The notes beneath the pieces are model-generated. The model worked only from the letters and a program-made list of their open reading frames with translations, was not told the origin of the DNA and did not search any database. From Acidimicrobiaceae bacterium (lineage in GTDB: Bacteria > Actinomycetota > Acidimicrobiia > Acidimicrobiales > Bog-793): DNA of 64,000 nucleotides. The position numbers and the translations under genes were made by a program. Numbering within the stretch: position 1 is the first letter of the stretch; the number at the start of each line of letters is the position of its first letter. The DNA is taken from positions 40,862 to 104,861 of the forward strand of contig JAODBO010000139.1 of assembly GCA_025464005.1 (NCBI GenBank). The letters are read 5' to 3'. Shown piece by piece: positions 57,223 to 64,000 of this stretch.

Positions 57223-57891
57223 GTGATCCACGAGGTCGATGAGGCGCTCGAGGCGCTCGTGAAGCGGGAGGCGCTCGACGGAGCCGGCGCGGAGGTCGTC
57301 TTCGACGCGCCGACCAAGGACTGGGCGTCTCGCCGCAACTCGCCGACGGTGGACGTGTACCTCTACGACGTGCGAGAGGATCCGCACCGGCGCCACGTCG
57401 GCTCGTACAACGAGCGCGACGAGGAGGGGGTGCTGCGCTCGCGGACCGATCCGCCGCGCTACTTCCGGCTGTCCTACCTCGTGACTGCGTGGACCCAGCG
57501 ACCGGAGGACGAGCACCGGCTCCTCTCCGCGATGCTGGCGGCCTTCCTCCGCCACAAGGTCTTCCCCTCCGACGTGCTCAGCGGGACGCTCGGCGAGCTC
57601 GGGATGCCCGTGCTGCTCGAGGTGGCAAAGCCACCGCCGGAGAACCGCCAGATCTCCGAGGTCTGGTCGGCGCTCGGGGGCGAGCTGAAGGCCTCCCTCG
57701 ACGTGATGGTGACCGCGCCGATGTCTTCGGCGAAGGTGGCCGTCACCGCTCCTCCCGCAAGCGGTGGGACCGTGGTCCGCGTGTTCGGCGAACCGGGCCA
57801 GGAAAGCGAGCGGCATGCGCCCGCGCCGACCGCGGGCGCAACCGCCGACGCGGCGCCCGCCGACGCGACGCCCGCCAAGAAGCGGGCTTGA
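57223..57891 (+). CDS. DUF4255 contractile injection system protein (Pvc16/Afp16-like cap)
   Basis: A 222-residue protein of the DUF4255 family. The domain spans about residues 1-165, with VIHEVDEALEALVKREAL, SPTVDVYLYDVRED, RYFRLSYLVTAWTQRPEDEHRLLSAMLAAFL and MLPV-type hydrophobic strands; the rest is an Ala/Pro linker. In the Photorhabdus PVC and Serratia Afp systems the homologue ends the sheath-tube tail. GTG 57223 is chosen since it begins right at the conserved helix; the frame is open from 57136. The stop overlaps the ATPase start (TTGA). Confidence 0.85.
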   Translation: MIHEVDEALEALVKREALDGAGAEVVFDAPTKDWASRRNSPTVDVYLYDVREDPHRRHVGSYNERDEEGVLRSRTDPPRYFRLSYLVTAWTQRPEDEHRLLSAMLAAFLRHKVFPSDVLSGTLGELGMPVLLEVAKPPPENRQISEVWSALGGELKASLDVMVTAPMSSAKVAVTAPPASGGTVVRVFGEPGQESERHAPAPTAGATADAAPADATPAKKRA

Positions 57892-60074
57892 CGGCTCGAG
57901 GGGCCGCGTCGGGGTCGCCCGCGTCGCGCGCCGGGCGCGCCCGGACCACCGGGGCCCCGCCATCGGGTCCAGCACCGGAGGCGGCGGCCGAGGTAGTGGC
58001 CGAGGCCCCCGGGATCGAGCACCTCCTGTTCCGCTTGGCGTTGCTCGAGAGTCAGGTCCGCGCCGCCGTCGAGGCGCGCCGAGCCGTCGACCCGGCGCCC
58101 GACGACGCCTTCCGCGGCCTCTACCTCTCCGACGACGACGTCGAGCGCCTCCTCGCCGGAGGTTGGCCACAGCTCCCGGCGCTCCCTGAAGCGGTTGCGG
58201 AGTCCGGTCGCAAGGTCGACGCGGCGAGCTCGGCGGAAACAGGTGGCAAGAGCCGGCTGCACCTCGTGCGCGAGCGCTTCGGCCTGGCGCCCCTCGACAT
58301 CGACCTGCTCGTCGTGGCGCTCGCCCCCGACGTCGACGGCCGGTTCGAGCGGCTGTACGGCTACCTGAACGACGACGTCACCCGCCGGCGCGCGACGATC
58401 GGGCTCGCCCTCGAGCTGTGCGGCCGTCAGGGCTCGGACGCCGAGGGGCGCGGCCGGCTGCGCCCGGGAGCGCCTCTGGTCGACGAGGGCCTCGTCGTCG
58501 TGGAGGAGCTCGACCGGCCGTTCCTCACGAGGTCCCTGCGCGTCCCCGACCGTGTTGCCGCGCATCTGCTCGGCGACGACACCTCCGCGTACGAGCTCCT
58601 GGCCGCGCTCGCGGACCCCGGCCCACGCGTGCCGCTCGACGCCGAGCCACTCGGCCGCGCGCTCGCTGCCGGGGCGTCGCTCGTCTACCTGCGCGAGCGG
58701 CCGGGCTCCGCGGGCCGCGCGCTCGCCGTCGAGGCCCTCCGCCTGAGCGGGCTCGGCGCGGTGAGCGTCGACTTCGGCCGGCTGGAGCCCGAGATCGACG
58801 TCGCGAGCGTGGCGCGCGTCGCCGGCCGCGAAGCGCTGCTCATCGGTGCCGGCCTCGTCGCCGGTCCCGTCGAGGCGCTCGGCGAGCCCAACTCGGCCCG
58901 AGAGCGCGCCGCGGTACGGGCCTACGCAGAGCTCGCCTGCCCGGTCGTGCTTCTCGGACGGAGCGGTTGGGACCCTTTCTGGAGCTCGAGAGTGCCGGTG
59001 CTGCTCGACGCCCCACTGCCCGACGAAGGCCACCGTCGGGCGGCGTGGTCGGCGAGCCTCGGGTCCGAGCAAGCCGGAGCAGACGCCCTGCACTCAGCGG
59101 TGTCCGGCTTCCGGCTCACCCCCGAGCAGGTGGCGCGAGCGAGTGCCGCGGCGCGTTGGCAGGCCGCGCTGAGCGGCACGCCGCTCGCCGCGGAGCACAT
59201 TCGCTCGGGCGCGCTCGCACAGAACGCCGCAGGCTTGGAGCGAATGGCACGGCGCATCCAGCCCCGAGTGGGCTGGGACGATCTCGTGCTCGCTCCCTCC
59301 GCGCTCCGGCTCTTGCGCGAGCTCGTCGGGCGCGTCCTCAATCGCGAGCGCGTGCTCGGCGAATGGGAGATGCGTCCCGGCGGCGGGCGGGGCCAGGGAG
59401 TCGTGGCGCTGTTCTCAGGCGAGTCCGGCACCGGCAAGACCATGTCCGCAGAGGTCGTCGCGGGAGCGCTCGGCCTCGAGCTCTACACGATCAATCTCGC
59501 GACGGTCGTCGACAAGTACGTCGGGGAGACAGAGAAGAACCTCGAGCGGATCTTCTCCGAGGTCGACGGCGTCAATGGCGTCCTGCTCTTCGACGAGGCC
59601 GACGCGCTGTTCGGCAAACGGTCGGAGGTGCGCGACGCGCACGACCGCTATGCCAACATCGAGGTGGCCTACCTGCTGCAGCGGATCGAGACCTTCGACG
59701 GATTGGCAATCCTCGCCACCAACTTGCGCGCGAACGTCGACGAGGCCTTCACCCGTCGGCTCGACTCGGTGATCGACTTCCCGTTCCCCGACGTCGAGCA
59801 GCGTCTGATCCTGTGGCGCCAGTGCCTCGGCGACTCCGTCCCCCTCGCGCAGGACGTCGACCTCGCGTTCGTCGCCAAGTCTTTCGAGCTGTCGGGCGGC
59901 AACATCCGCTCCATCGCCCTCACCGCGGCGTACCTCGCGGCCGAGGGCGGTGCCGAGGTGGGCATGGGCGACCTCGTTCGCGCGGTGCACCGCGAGTACC
60001 GCAAGCTCGGCCGGCTCTCGGTGCGCTCCGAGTTCGGCGAGTGGTACGAAGCGGCGGCGGACGAATCGGCTTGA
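57888..60074 (+). CDS. AAA+ ATPase of contractile injection system (Pvc15/Afp15-like)
   Basis: A 728-residue ATPase. About 35 flexible residues precede a region of some 400 residues with winged-helix-like and degenerate ATPase-like features (DDAFRGLYLSDDDVERLL; LRLSGLGAVSVDFGRLEPEIDVASVARVAGREALLIGAG). The C-terminal AAA+ module has Walker A GESGTGKT at 511-518, Walker B LLFDEADALFGKRSE at about 566-580, and arginine-finger region DEAFTRRLDSVIDFPFPD. Homologues in eCIS operons remodel or assemble the particle. TTG 57888 overlaps the DUF4255 stop; GTG 57996 is an alternative start. Confidence 0.88.
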   Translation: MTARGAASGSPASRAGRARTTGAPPSGPAPEAAAEVVAEAPGIEHLLFRLALLESQVRAAVEARRAVDPAPDDAFRGLYLSDDDVERLLAGGWPQLPALPEAVAESGRKVDAASSAETGGKSRLHLVRERFGLAPLDIDLLVVALAPDVDGRFERLYGYLNDDVTRRRATIGLALELCGRQGSDAEGRGRLRPGAPLVDEGLVVVEELDRPFLTRSLRVPDRVAAHLLGDDTSAYELLAALADPGPRVPLDAEPLGRALAAGASLVYLRERPGSAGRALAVEALRLSGLGAVSVDFGRLEPEIDVASVARVAGREALLIGAGLVAGPVEALGEPNSARERAAVRAYAELACPVVLLGRSGWDPFWSSRVPVLLDAPLPDEGHRRAAWSASLGSEQAGADALHSAVSGFRLTPEQVARASAAARWQAALSGTPLAAEHIRSGALAQNAAGLERMARRIQPRVGWDDLVLAPSALRLLRELVGRVLNRERVLGEWEMRPGGGRGQGVVALFSGESGTGKTMSAEVVAGALGLELYTINLATVVDKYVGETEKNLERIFSEVDGVNGVLLFDEADALFGKRSEVRDAHDRYANIEVAYLLQRIETFDGLAILATNLRANVDEAFTRRLDSVIDFPFPDVEQRLILWRQCLGDSVPLAQDVDLAFVAKSFELSGGNIRSIALTAAYLAAEGGAEVGMGDLVRAVHREYRKLGRLSVRSEFGEWYEAAADESA

Positions 60075-60194
60075 TCAGCACACGAAGACGCCGGAGGGAG
60101 CGGTGAGAGGCGCACGTGTCGGGGCGGAACGACCTCGATCCTCGTCTTGGCCTTTGTGGCGATGTAGGGTGCAAGTTGCCAAAGGAGGCTGTCG

Positions 60195-60908
60195 ATGGCG
60201 CCGCAGGACTTCCTCGAAGAACTAACAAAGCACCGGCTCGCGGCGAAGCCCGCGAAGGCCGGCGTCGAGCGGTCCCGTGCGCCCGAGGCCCCGATGGTGC
60301 GCCCCGCCTCGGCGACGAGCGCGGCCTCGGTGCTCCGCCTGCAGCGCAGCGTGGGCAACGCCGGCACGGCGGCTTTCCTCCAGCGCGAGGAGCGCGAGTC
60401 AGCCGTGGCCCCTGACGCTTCCTCCCCGGTGCACGGCACGATCGCGGGCAGTGGAAGCCCGCTTGACGCCGCGACGCGCTCGTCGATGGAGCAGAAGCTC
60501 GGGGCGGACTTCAGCAACGTGCGGCTGCACGTCGACGCCAAGTCAGCCGAGTCCGTGCAGGCCGCCGCGTACACCGTCGGCGAGAATGTCGTCGTACACC
60601 CCAACCACTACGCCGCCGGCACGCCGCAGGCCCAGCGGACTCTTGCGCACGAGCTGACACATGTGAAGCAGCAGCGGTCCGGTCCGGTGGACGGCACGCC
60701 CCGCGAAGGCGGCGTGCAGGTCTCCGACCCGTCCGATCGCTTCGAGCGCGAGGCCGAGCGCGCGGCCGACGCAGCAATGTCCTCAACCCCTGCCGGGGCG
60801 TCCTCGGCCTCGAGCGGCTTCGCCCGCTCCGAGGACGAGCAGGTCCAGGCACTCACTCTCCAGCGAGTCTCCGAAGAGGAGGAGCGAGAGGGAGAGAGCG
60901 AAGCCTGA
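60195..60908 (+). CDS. DUF4157 (eCIS core) protein with HExxH motif
   Basis: A 237-residue protein. Residues 1-70 are flexible and basic, with VLRLQRSVGNAGTAAFLQR, a short block common in eCIS-linked proteins. Residues about 85-165 are DUF4157: LDAATRSSMEQKLGADFSNVRLHVDAKSAESVQAAAYTVGENVVVHP and QRTLAHELTHVKQQ with the zinc-metalloprotease-like HELTH at 152-156. The tail is acidic. DUF4157 marks eCIS loci and is found fused to toxins; here it stands alone, so it may be a loading factor or itself a protease cargo. ATG 60195 follows AGGAGG. Its stop lies inside a hairpin. Confidence 0.85.
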   Translation: MAPQDFLEELTKHRLAAKPAKAGVERSRAPEAPMVRPASATSAASVLRLQRSVGNAGTAAFLQREERESAVAPDASSPVHGTIAGSGSPLDAATRSSMEQKLGADFSNVRLHVDAKSAESVQAAAYTVGENVVVHPNHYAAGTPQAQRTLAHELTHVKQQRSGPVDGTPREGGVQVSDPSDRFEREAERAADAAMSSTPAGASSASSGFARSEDEQVQALTLQRVSEEEEREGESEA

Positions 60909-60950
60909 CGCAGGCTTTACGTCCGCGGGCGCTCCCATCGGCGGCCCGCG
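60901..60950 (+). terminator. Tandem hairpins between DUF4157 gene and sheath gene
   Basis: AAGCCTG (60901-60907) pairs with CAGGCTT (60911-60917) over a three-base loop, followed by one more T; the stop codon is inside the stem. Seven bases on, CGCGGGC (60924-60930) pairs with GCCCGCG (60944-60950). Both stems are perfect. They should end most transcripts from the upstream genes and make the sheath gene a separate unit. Confidence 0.6.
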
Positions 60951-60984
60951 TCGACCACCGAAGCGATCCGCAGGACAAGGTGCT

Positions 60985-61000
60985 ATGCCCCAACGGGCAT
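60985..61000 (+). other. Small hairpin in the sheath gene leader
   Basis: ATGCCC (60985-60990) and GGGCAT (60995-61000) form a six-bp stem with a CAAC loop, about 105 bases before the sheath start codon. It could be part of a leader RNA structure or a protein-binding site overlapping the promoter of the sheath gene. Confidence 0.35.
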
Positions 61001-61104
61001 CATTTGTAACCCTTGTGGGCGCCCATCCGTCGTGGTGAATCGAGATGGACCGAGCAACGATGACGATCAGTCGGCGACGACTGGTCACCTAGGAGGGAGT
61101 GTCA

Positions 61105-62628
61105 ATGCCCACGTATCTGTCTCCCGGCGTATACGTCGAGGAGGTCGAGTCTGGCTCGCGGCCGATCGAGGGGGTCGGAACGGCGGTGGCGGCCTTCGTG
61201 GGCCTCGCCGAGAAAGGTCCGTTCAACACCCCCACGCTCGTGACGAACTGGAGCCAGTTCACCCAGTCCTTCGGCGACTTCGTCGAGGACACCTACCTTG
61301 CCCACGCCGTGTTCGGCTACTTCCAGAACGGCGGCGGCGCCTGCTACATCGTTCGCATCGGTGCCGGCGGCGACGAGAAGCCGGCGATCGCCGAGATCAC
61401 CTCGGGAGCTGACGGCACGCTCGGCGCCTACAAGATCCAGGCGCTCAACGCCGGAGCCGACGGCAACGGGCTCACCGTCGAGGTGGCCGACACCGCCTCC
61501 GGCGAGGACGGCTCGTTCAAGCTCGTCGTGAAGCAGGCTGGCCAGGTCGCCGAGACCTTCGACCCGGTCTCGCCGAAGCGTGGCAAGTCCAACGTCGTCA
61601 CGGTCGTGAACGCCCAGAGCCAGCTCATTCGCCTCGAGGAGGCGACGAAGACCGCCATCGACACAGTCGCCCGCGGCTCGGTCTCGCTCGCCGGTGGTGG
61701 CACGCCCGCCCCCTCCAACCTCAACGCCGGCGACTACGTCGGCGACCCGGCGGCTCGCAGCGGCATCGGTGGTCTCGAGGCCGTCGACGAGGTGACCATG
61801 GTCGCCGTGCCGGACCTCATGAGCGCCTACCAGAAGGGGATGATCGACCTCGAGGGCGTCAAGGCGGTCCAGCTCGGGATCATCTCCCACTGCGAGCTGA
61901 TGGGCGACCGCATGGCGATCGTCGACCCCCCGCCCGGGCTGAACGCGCAGGCCATCAAGGAGTGGCGCGTCGACACCGCCGGCTACGACTCCAAGTACGC
62001 GACGTTGTACTGGCCGTGGGTGAAGGTGTTCGACCCGGCAACCGGGACGAACAAGTTCGTGCCGCCGAGTGGCCACCTCGCCGGGATCTGGGGCCGCAAC
62101 GACGACACCCGCGGCGTGCACAAGGCGCCGGCCAACGAGGTAGTGCGCGGTGCGATCGACCTCGAGCTCAACATCACCAAGACCGAGCACGACCTGCTCA
62201 ACCCGATCGGCGTCAACGCGATCCGGACGTTCCCCGGCCGCGGCATCCGCGTCTGGGGCGCCCGCACGCTCTCGAGCGACCCCGCGTGGCGCTACATCAA
62301 CGTCCGCAGGCTGTTCAACTACCTCGAAGAGTCGATCCTGTCCGGCACGGACTGGGTCGTGTTCGAGCCCAACGACCGCAACCTCTGGGCCAAGGTCCGC
62401 CGGACGATCGCCGGTTTCCTCGTGAACGAATGGCGCAAGGGCGCGCTGTTCGGCTCGACGCCGGGCGAGGCGTTTTACGTGAAGTGCGACGACGAGACCA
62501 ACCCGGCCGAGGGCATCGACGCCGGGCAGGTCGTCTGCGAGATCGGCGTCGCACCGGTCAAGCCGGCGGAGTTCGTCATCTTCCGCCTGTCGCAGTACTC
62601 GGGCGGGACGAGTCTCGTCGCCGAGTAG
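61105..62628 (+). CDS. Contractile tail sheath protein
   Basis: A 507-residue sheath subunit of a phage-tail-like injection machine. The N-terminus, PTYLSPGVYVEEVESGSRPIEGVGTAVAAFVGLAEKGPFNTPTLVTNW, is the hallmark of the sheath family, and the C-terminal half (FPGRGIRVWGARTLSSDPAWRYINVRRLFNYLEESI; WAKVRRTIAGFLVNEWRKGALFGSTPGEAFYVKCD) forms the domain that links neighbours in the helical lattice. ATG 61105 has AGGAGGGAG at ideal distance, a very strong ribosome site fitting a protein needed in hundreds of copies. Only one sheath gene is seen, where several occur in PVC/Afp. There are no phage head genes in the window. Confidence 0.95.
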   Translation: MPTYLSPGVYVEEVESGSRPIEGVGTAVAAFVGLAEKGPFNTPTLVTNWSQFTQSFGDFVEDTYLAHAVFGYFQNGGGACYIVRIGAGGDEKPAIAEITSGADGTLGAYKIQALNAGADGNGLTVEVADTASGEDGSFKLVVKQAGQVAETFDPVSPKRGKSNVVTVVNAQSQLIRLEEATKTAIDTVARGSVSLAGGGTPAPSNLNAGDYVGDPAARSGIGGLEAVDEVTMVAVPDLMSAYQKGMIDLEGVKAVQLGIISHCELMGDRMAIVDPPPGLNAQAIKEWRVDTAGYDSKYATLYWPWVKVFDPATGTNKFVPPSGHLAGIWGRNDDTRGVHKAPANEVVRGAIDLELNITKTEHDLLNPIGVNAIRTFPGRGIRVWGARTLSSDPAWRYINVRRLFNYLEESILSGTDWVVFEPNDRNLWAKVRRTIAGFLVNEWRKGALFGSTPGEAFYVKCDDETNPAEGIDAGQVVCEIGVAPVKPAEFVIFRLSQYSGGTSLVAE

Positions 62629-62634
62629 CCGTAC

Positions 62635-62662
62635 GGCGTGCGGGGCGATGGCTCCGCACGCC
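62635..62662 (+). terminator. Strong hairpin between sheath and tube genes
   Basis: GGCGTGCGG (62635-62643) and CCGCACGCC (62654-62662) pair perfectly, and three more inner pairs (one G-U) leave a GATG tetraloop, giving a 12-bp stem seven bases after the sheath stop. No T run follows. It could be a partial terminator or a 3' stabiliser that sets the sheath:tube ratio, and could also be a processing site. Confidence 0.6.
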
Positions 62663-62782
62663 CACCGGCGCGTACCGCCGCGCAACTTGCGGGTCGCGTG
62701 CACCTGCCGGCAAGCCTCAACAGACACGTAGGACAACGCCATCGGCCCGCTGGGCGGTGGACAACCAGAGGAGACAAGCATT

Positions 62783-63226
62783 ATGGGCCTTCCCGAGTTC
62801 GACACGGGTGTCGGCTGGTCGTTCGGTCTCGAAGTCGACGGGATCGAGATCAAGGAGATCCAAGAAGTTGACGGGATCAAGCTTGAGGTCGACTCGATCG
62901 AGCTCAAGCACAACACCGCCACCGGCCAGTACATCAACAAGATGCTCCCCGGCCGCAAGAAGGTTGGAGAGATCCACCTCACGCGTGGCGTGACGAGCGA
63001 CAAGAGCTGGCAGACCTGGATCGCTTCGGTGTTCGAGGGCAACATGCCCGGGGCACGTAAGGGCGGCCAGGTGAACATCTACGACTACATGGGCAACCCC
63101 GTGCAGTCGTTCAAGTTCACCAACGGCTGGGCGAAGAGCATCGAGTACGGCTCGTTGAAGGCCGGCGACGCGTCCGTCCTCACCGAGAAGCTCACGATCG
63201 CCCACGAGGGTCTCGAGCCCGCGTGA
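62783..63226 (+). CDS. Tail tube (inner tube, Hcp/gp19-like) protein
   Basis: A 147-residue tube subunit of the T4 gp19-like tail tube family. It starts MGLPEFDTGVGWSFGLEVDGIEIKEIQEVDGIKLEVDSIELKHN and ends with KSIEYGSLKAGDASVLTEKLTIAHEGLE, typical of the beta-barrel that stacks in hexameric rings. The 154-base gap from the sheath gene holds a strong hairpin. ATG 62783 has AGAGGAGA upstream. The stop overlaps the next gene (GTGATG), so translation is coupled. Confidence 0.93.
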   Translation: MGLPEFDTGVGWSFGLEVDGIEIKEIQEVDGIKLEVDSIELKHNTATGQYINKMLPGRKKVGEIHLTRGVTSDKSWQTWIASVFEGNMPGARKGGQVNIYDYMGNPVQSFKFTNGWAKSIEYGSLKAGDASVLTEKLTIAHEGLEPA

Positions 63227-63726
63227 TGCGGCGAGGCCCGGCGCCCGCCGGGTCTGAGGCGGACGTCGACGGCGGGCCGGTGGGCTCGGTCGCCGTCGAG
63301 ACAGAGCTGAGGCCACCCGCTTCGCCCCCCGTGGCGGAGCGGGTGGACGAGCTTCGGACCGAGTTCGACTTCGTGCTGCCGCGTGGCTACGTGGACTCGT
63401 CGGGGACGGTGCATCGTGACGGCACGATGCGCCTCGCCACGGCACGCGACGAGCTGCTTCCCCTGCATGACGACCGGGTGCGGGCCAACCCGCCGTACCT
63501 GACCGTCGTGCTGCTCGCGCGCGTCATCACGCGTCTCGGTTCGCTCGCTGGCGATTCGGTCAGCGTCAACGTCGTCGAGAACTTGTTCGCGTCGGACCTG
63601 GCCTTCCTGCAGGACCTCTACCGCCGCGTGAACTCCGAGGGCCACACCCTCGCCGCAGTGACCTGTCCGGCGTGCAACGAACGATTCTCGGTCGACCTGG
63701 CCGGTGGTCGCCTGGGGGAATCGTGA
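63226..63726 (+). CDS. Injection-system protein of unknown function, downstream of tube
   Basis: About 166 residues, unrecognised. A Pro/Ala-rich N-terminus leads to EFDFVLPRGYVDSSGTVHRDGTMRLATARDELLPLHDDRVRANPPYLTVVLLARVITRLGSL, a mostly helical region with a repeated Val-x-Val core, and a C-terminal CPACNERF, one CxxC. The block LPRGY-DxxG-xxHRDGTMRLATARDE-PLxD is a recurring motif next to tube genes in actinobacterial eCIS loci. The position fits a tail assembly chaperone in contractile phage tails. Start GTG 63223 or ATG 63226 both fit. Confidence 0.65.
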   Translation: MRRGPAPAGSEADVDGGPVGSVAVETELRPPASPPVAERVDELRTEFDFVLPRGYVDSSGTVHRDGTMRLATARDELLPLHDDRVRANPPYLTVVLLARVITRLGSLAGDSVSVNVVENLFASDLAFLQDLYRRVNSEGHTLAAVTCPACNERFSVDLAGGRLGES

Positions 63727-63881
63727 CGTACGCGGCCGACCGACTCTACGAGGAGGTCGCGTACGTCGCTTACCACTTTCACTGGTCGCTCGGGGAGATC
63801 CTCGATCTCGAGCACCCGACTCGCCGGCGCTTCGTTGAGGAGATCGGCAGCATCAACCGCCGGCTGTCTGGCGACGGCTAG
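63723..63881 (+). CDS. Small injection-system protein (DUF6760-like)
   Basis: A 52-residue, mainly helical acidic protein, TYAADRLYEEVAYVAYHFHWSLGEILDLEHPTRRRFVEEIGSINRRL, that resembles the short proteins placed just after the tube and chaperone-like genes in actinobacterial eCIS (DUF6760). GTG 63723 overlaps the previous stop (GTGA). Together with the preceding gene this recalls the two-part tail assembly chaperone of contractile phages, in which the second part is reached by frameshift; here it is reached by reinitiation instead. Confidence 0.7.
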   Translation: MTYAADRLYEEVAYVAYHFHWSLGEILDLEHPTRRRFVEEIGSINRRLSGDG

Positions 63882-63917
63882 AGCGGTGGGTCCGACAGCG
63901 ATGGACTGGGTGGAGCG

Positions 63918-64000
63918 ATGAGGATGTGGCCCGTCTCGGGTCGTGGCGCGCGCGACGCCCGTGCCGCGGGCGCCTCCGGTACGGCGACGGCCGGCGACGA
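63918..64000 (+). CDS. Start of next injection-system gene, cut by the window end
   Basis: ATG at 63918 follows GGTGGAG at good spacing and the frame stays open to the window end (MRMWPVSGRGARDARAAG and on). The 27 visible residues are Arg/Ala/Gly-rich and not recognisable. In related loci, a second tube-like or LysM/baseplate gene follows here. It could also be a chance frame. Confidence 0.4.
   Translation, partial: MRMWPVSGRGARDARAAGASGTATAGD

Noticed and set aside
57223..63881. Ordinary prophage tail region
   Set aside because: DUF4255, the Pvc15-like ATPase and DUF4157 are eCIS markers, and no head, lysis, integrase or repressor gene is seen. The part beyond 64 kb remains unseen.
57223..63881. 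Type VI secretion system
   Set aside because: There is a single long sheath subunit with the phage-type N-terminus rather than a TssB/TssC pair, and no TssJLM or ClpV-type protein.

Overview
The window is high-GC DNA, densely coded on both strands, from a bacterial chromosome that is almost certainly actinobacterial. The evidence is a fused E2-E1 2-oxoglutarate enzyme (kgd), a mycothiol S-conjugate amidase, a PspA/PspAA/PspAB set with HtpX, a histidine-utilisation operon built like those of actinomycetes, and a contractile injection system of the actinobacterial kind. Many genes start with GTG or TTG, and most operon joints are 1-4 base overlaps (ATGA, GTGA, TTGA). I cannot fix the genus; an Acidimicrobiia-like lineage would fit. 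No tRNA, rRNA, CRISPR array, IS element or integrase was seen.

Layout. 1-5.2 kb: a carbohydrate ABC importer (binding protein tail, two permeases, ATPase) with an internal GH13 glucosidase. 5.2-7.1 kb: a membrane-anchored CHAP-like protein and two small membrane proteins, with tandem hairpins. 7.1-10.6 kb: GMC oxidoreductase, YjbQ family protein, and a flavoprotein disulfide reductase homologue lacking one redox cysteine. 10.6-17.7 kb (minus): the hut operon hutU-hutH-M20 amidase-hutF-hutI, in which the M20 amidase probably replaces HutG. 17.8-25.6 kb: an IclR regulator divergent from a DUF1989-RidA-LivJHMGF-GntR operon for an unknown, probably nitrogenous, substrate. 25.6-34.2 kb: core genes nfo, miaB, secA, prfB, ftsE, ftsX. 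34.2-38.2 kb: beta-lactamase-fold hydrolase, nucleotidyltransferase, geranylgeranyl-reductase-like flavoprotein, TIGR01777 epimerase. 38.5-42.1 kb: osmoprotectant (OpuC-type) ABC importer whose ATPase gene lies on the opposite strand. 42-51 kb: alpha/beta hydrolase, kgd, a NYN-S1-histone-H1-like fusion, FabZ-like dehydratase, exonuclease III, ParA-like ATPase, pterin dehydratase. 52-54.8 kb (minus): pspA-pspAA-htpX-pspAB envelope stress module. 55-56.3 kb: mca and an SCP2 protein.

56.4-64 kb is the most interesting part. A LuxR-type regulator with a degenerate receiver domain precedes a DUF4255 (Pvc16/Afp16-like) cap protein, a Pvc15-like AAA+ ATPase, a DUF4157 protein with an HExxH motif, a contractile sheath, an inner tube protein, and two small translationally coupled genes where tail assembly factors or baseplate components are expected. 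This is the 5' part of an extracellular-type contractile injection system (eCIS), cut by the window end. Strong hairpins separate the DUF4157 gene from the sheath gene and the sheath gene from the tube gene, suggesting that subunit stoichiometry is set at RNA level.
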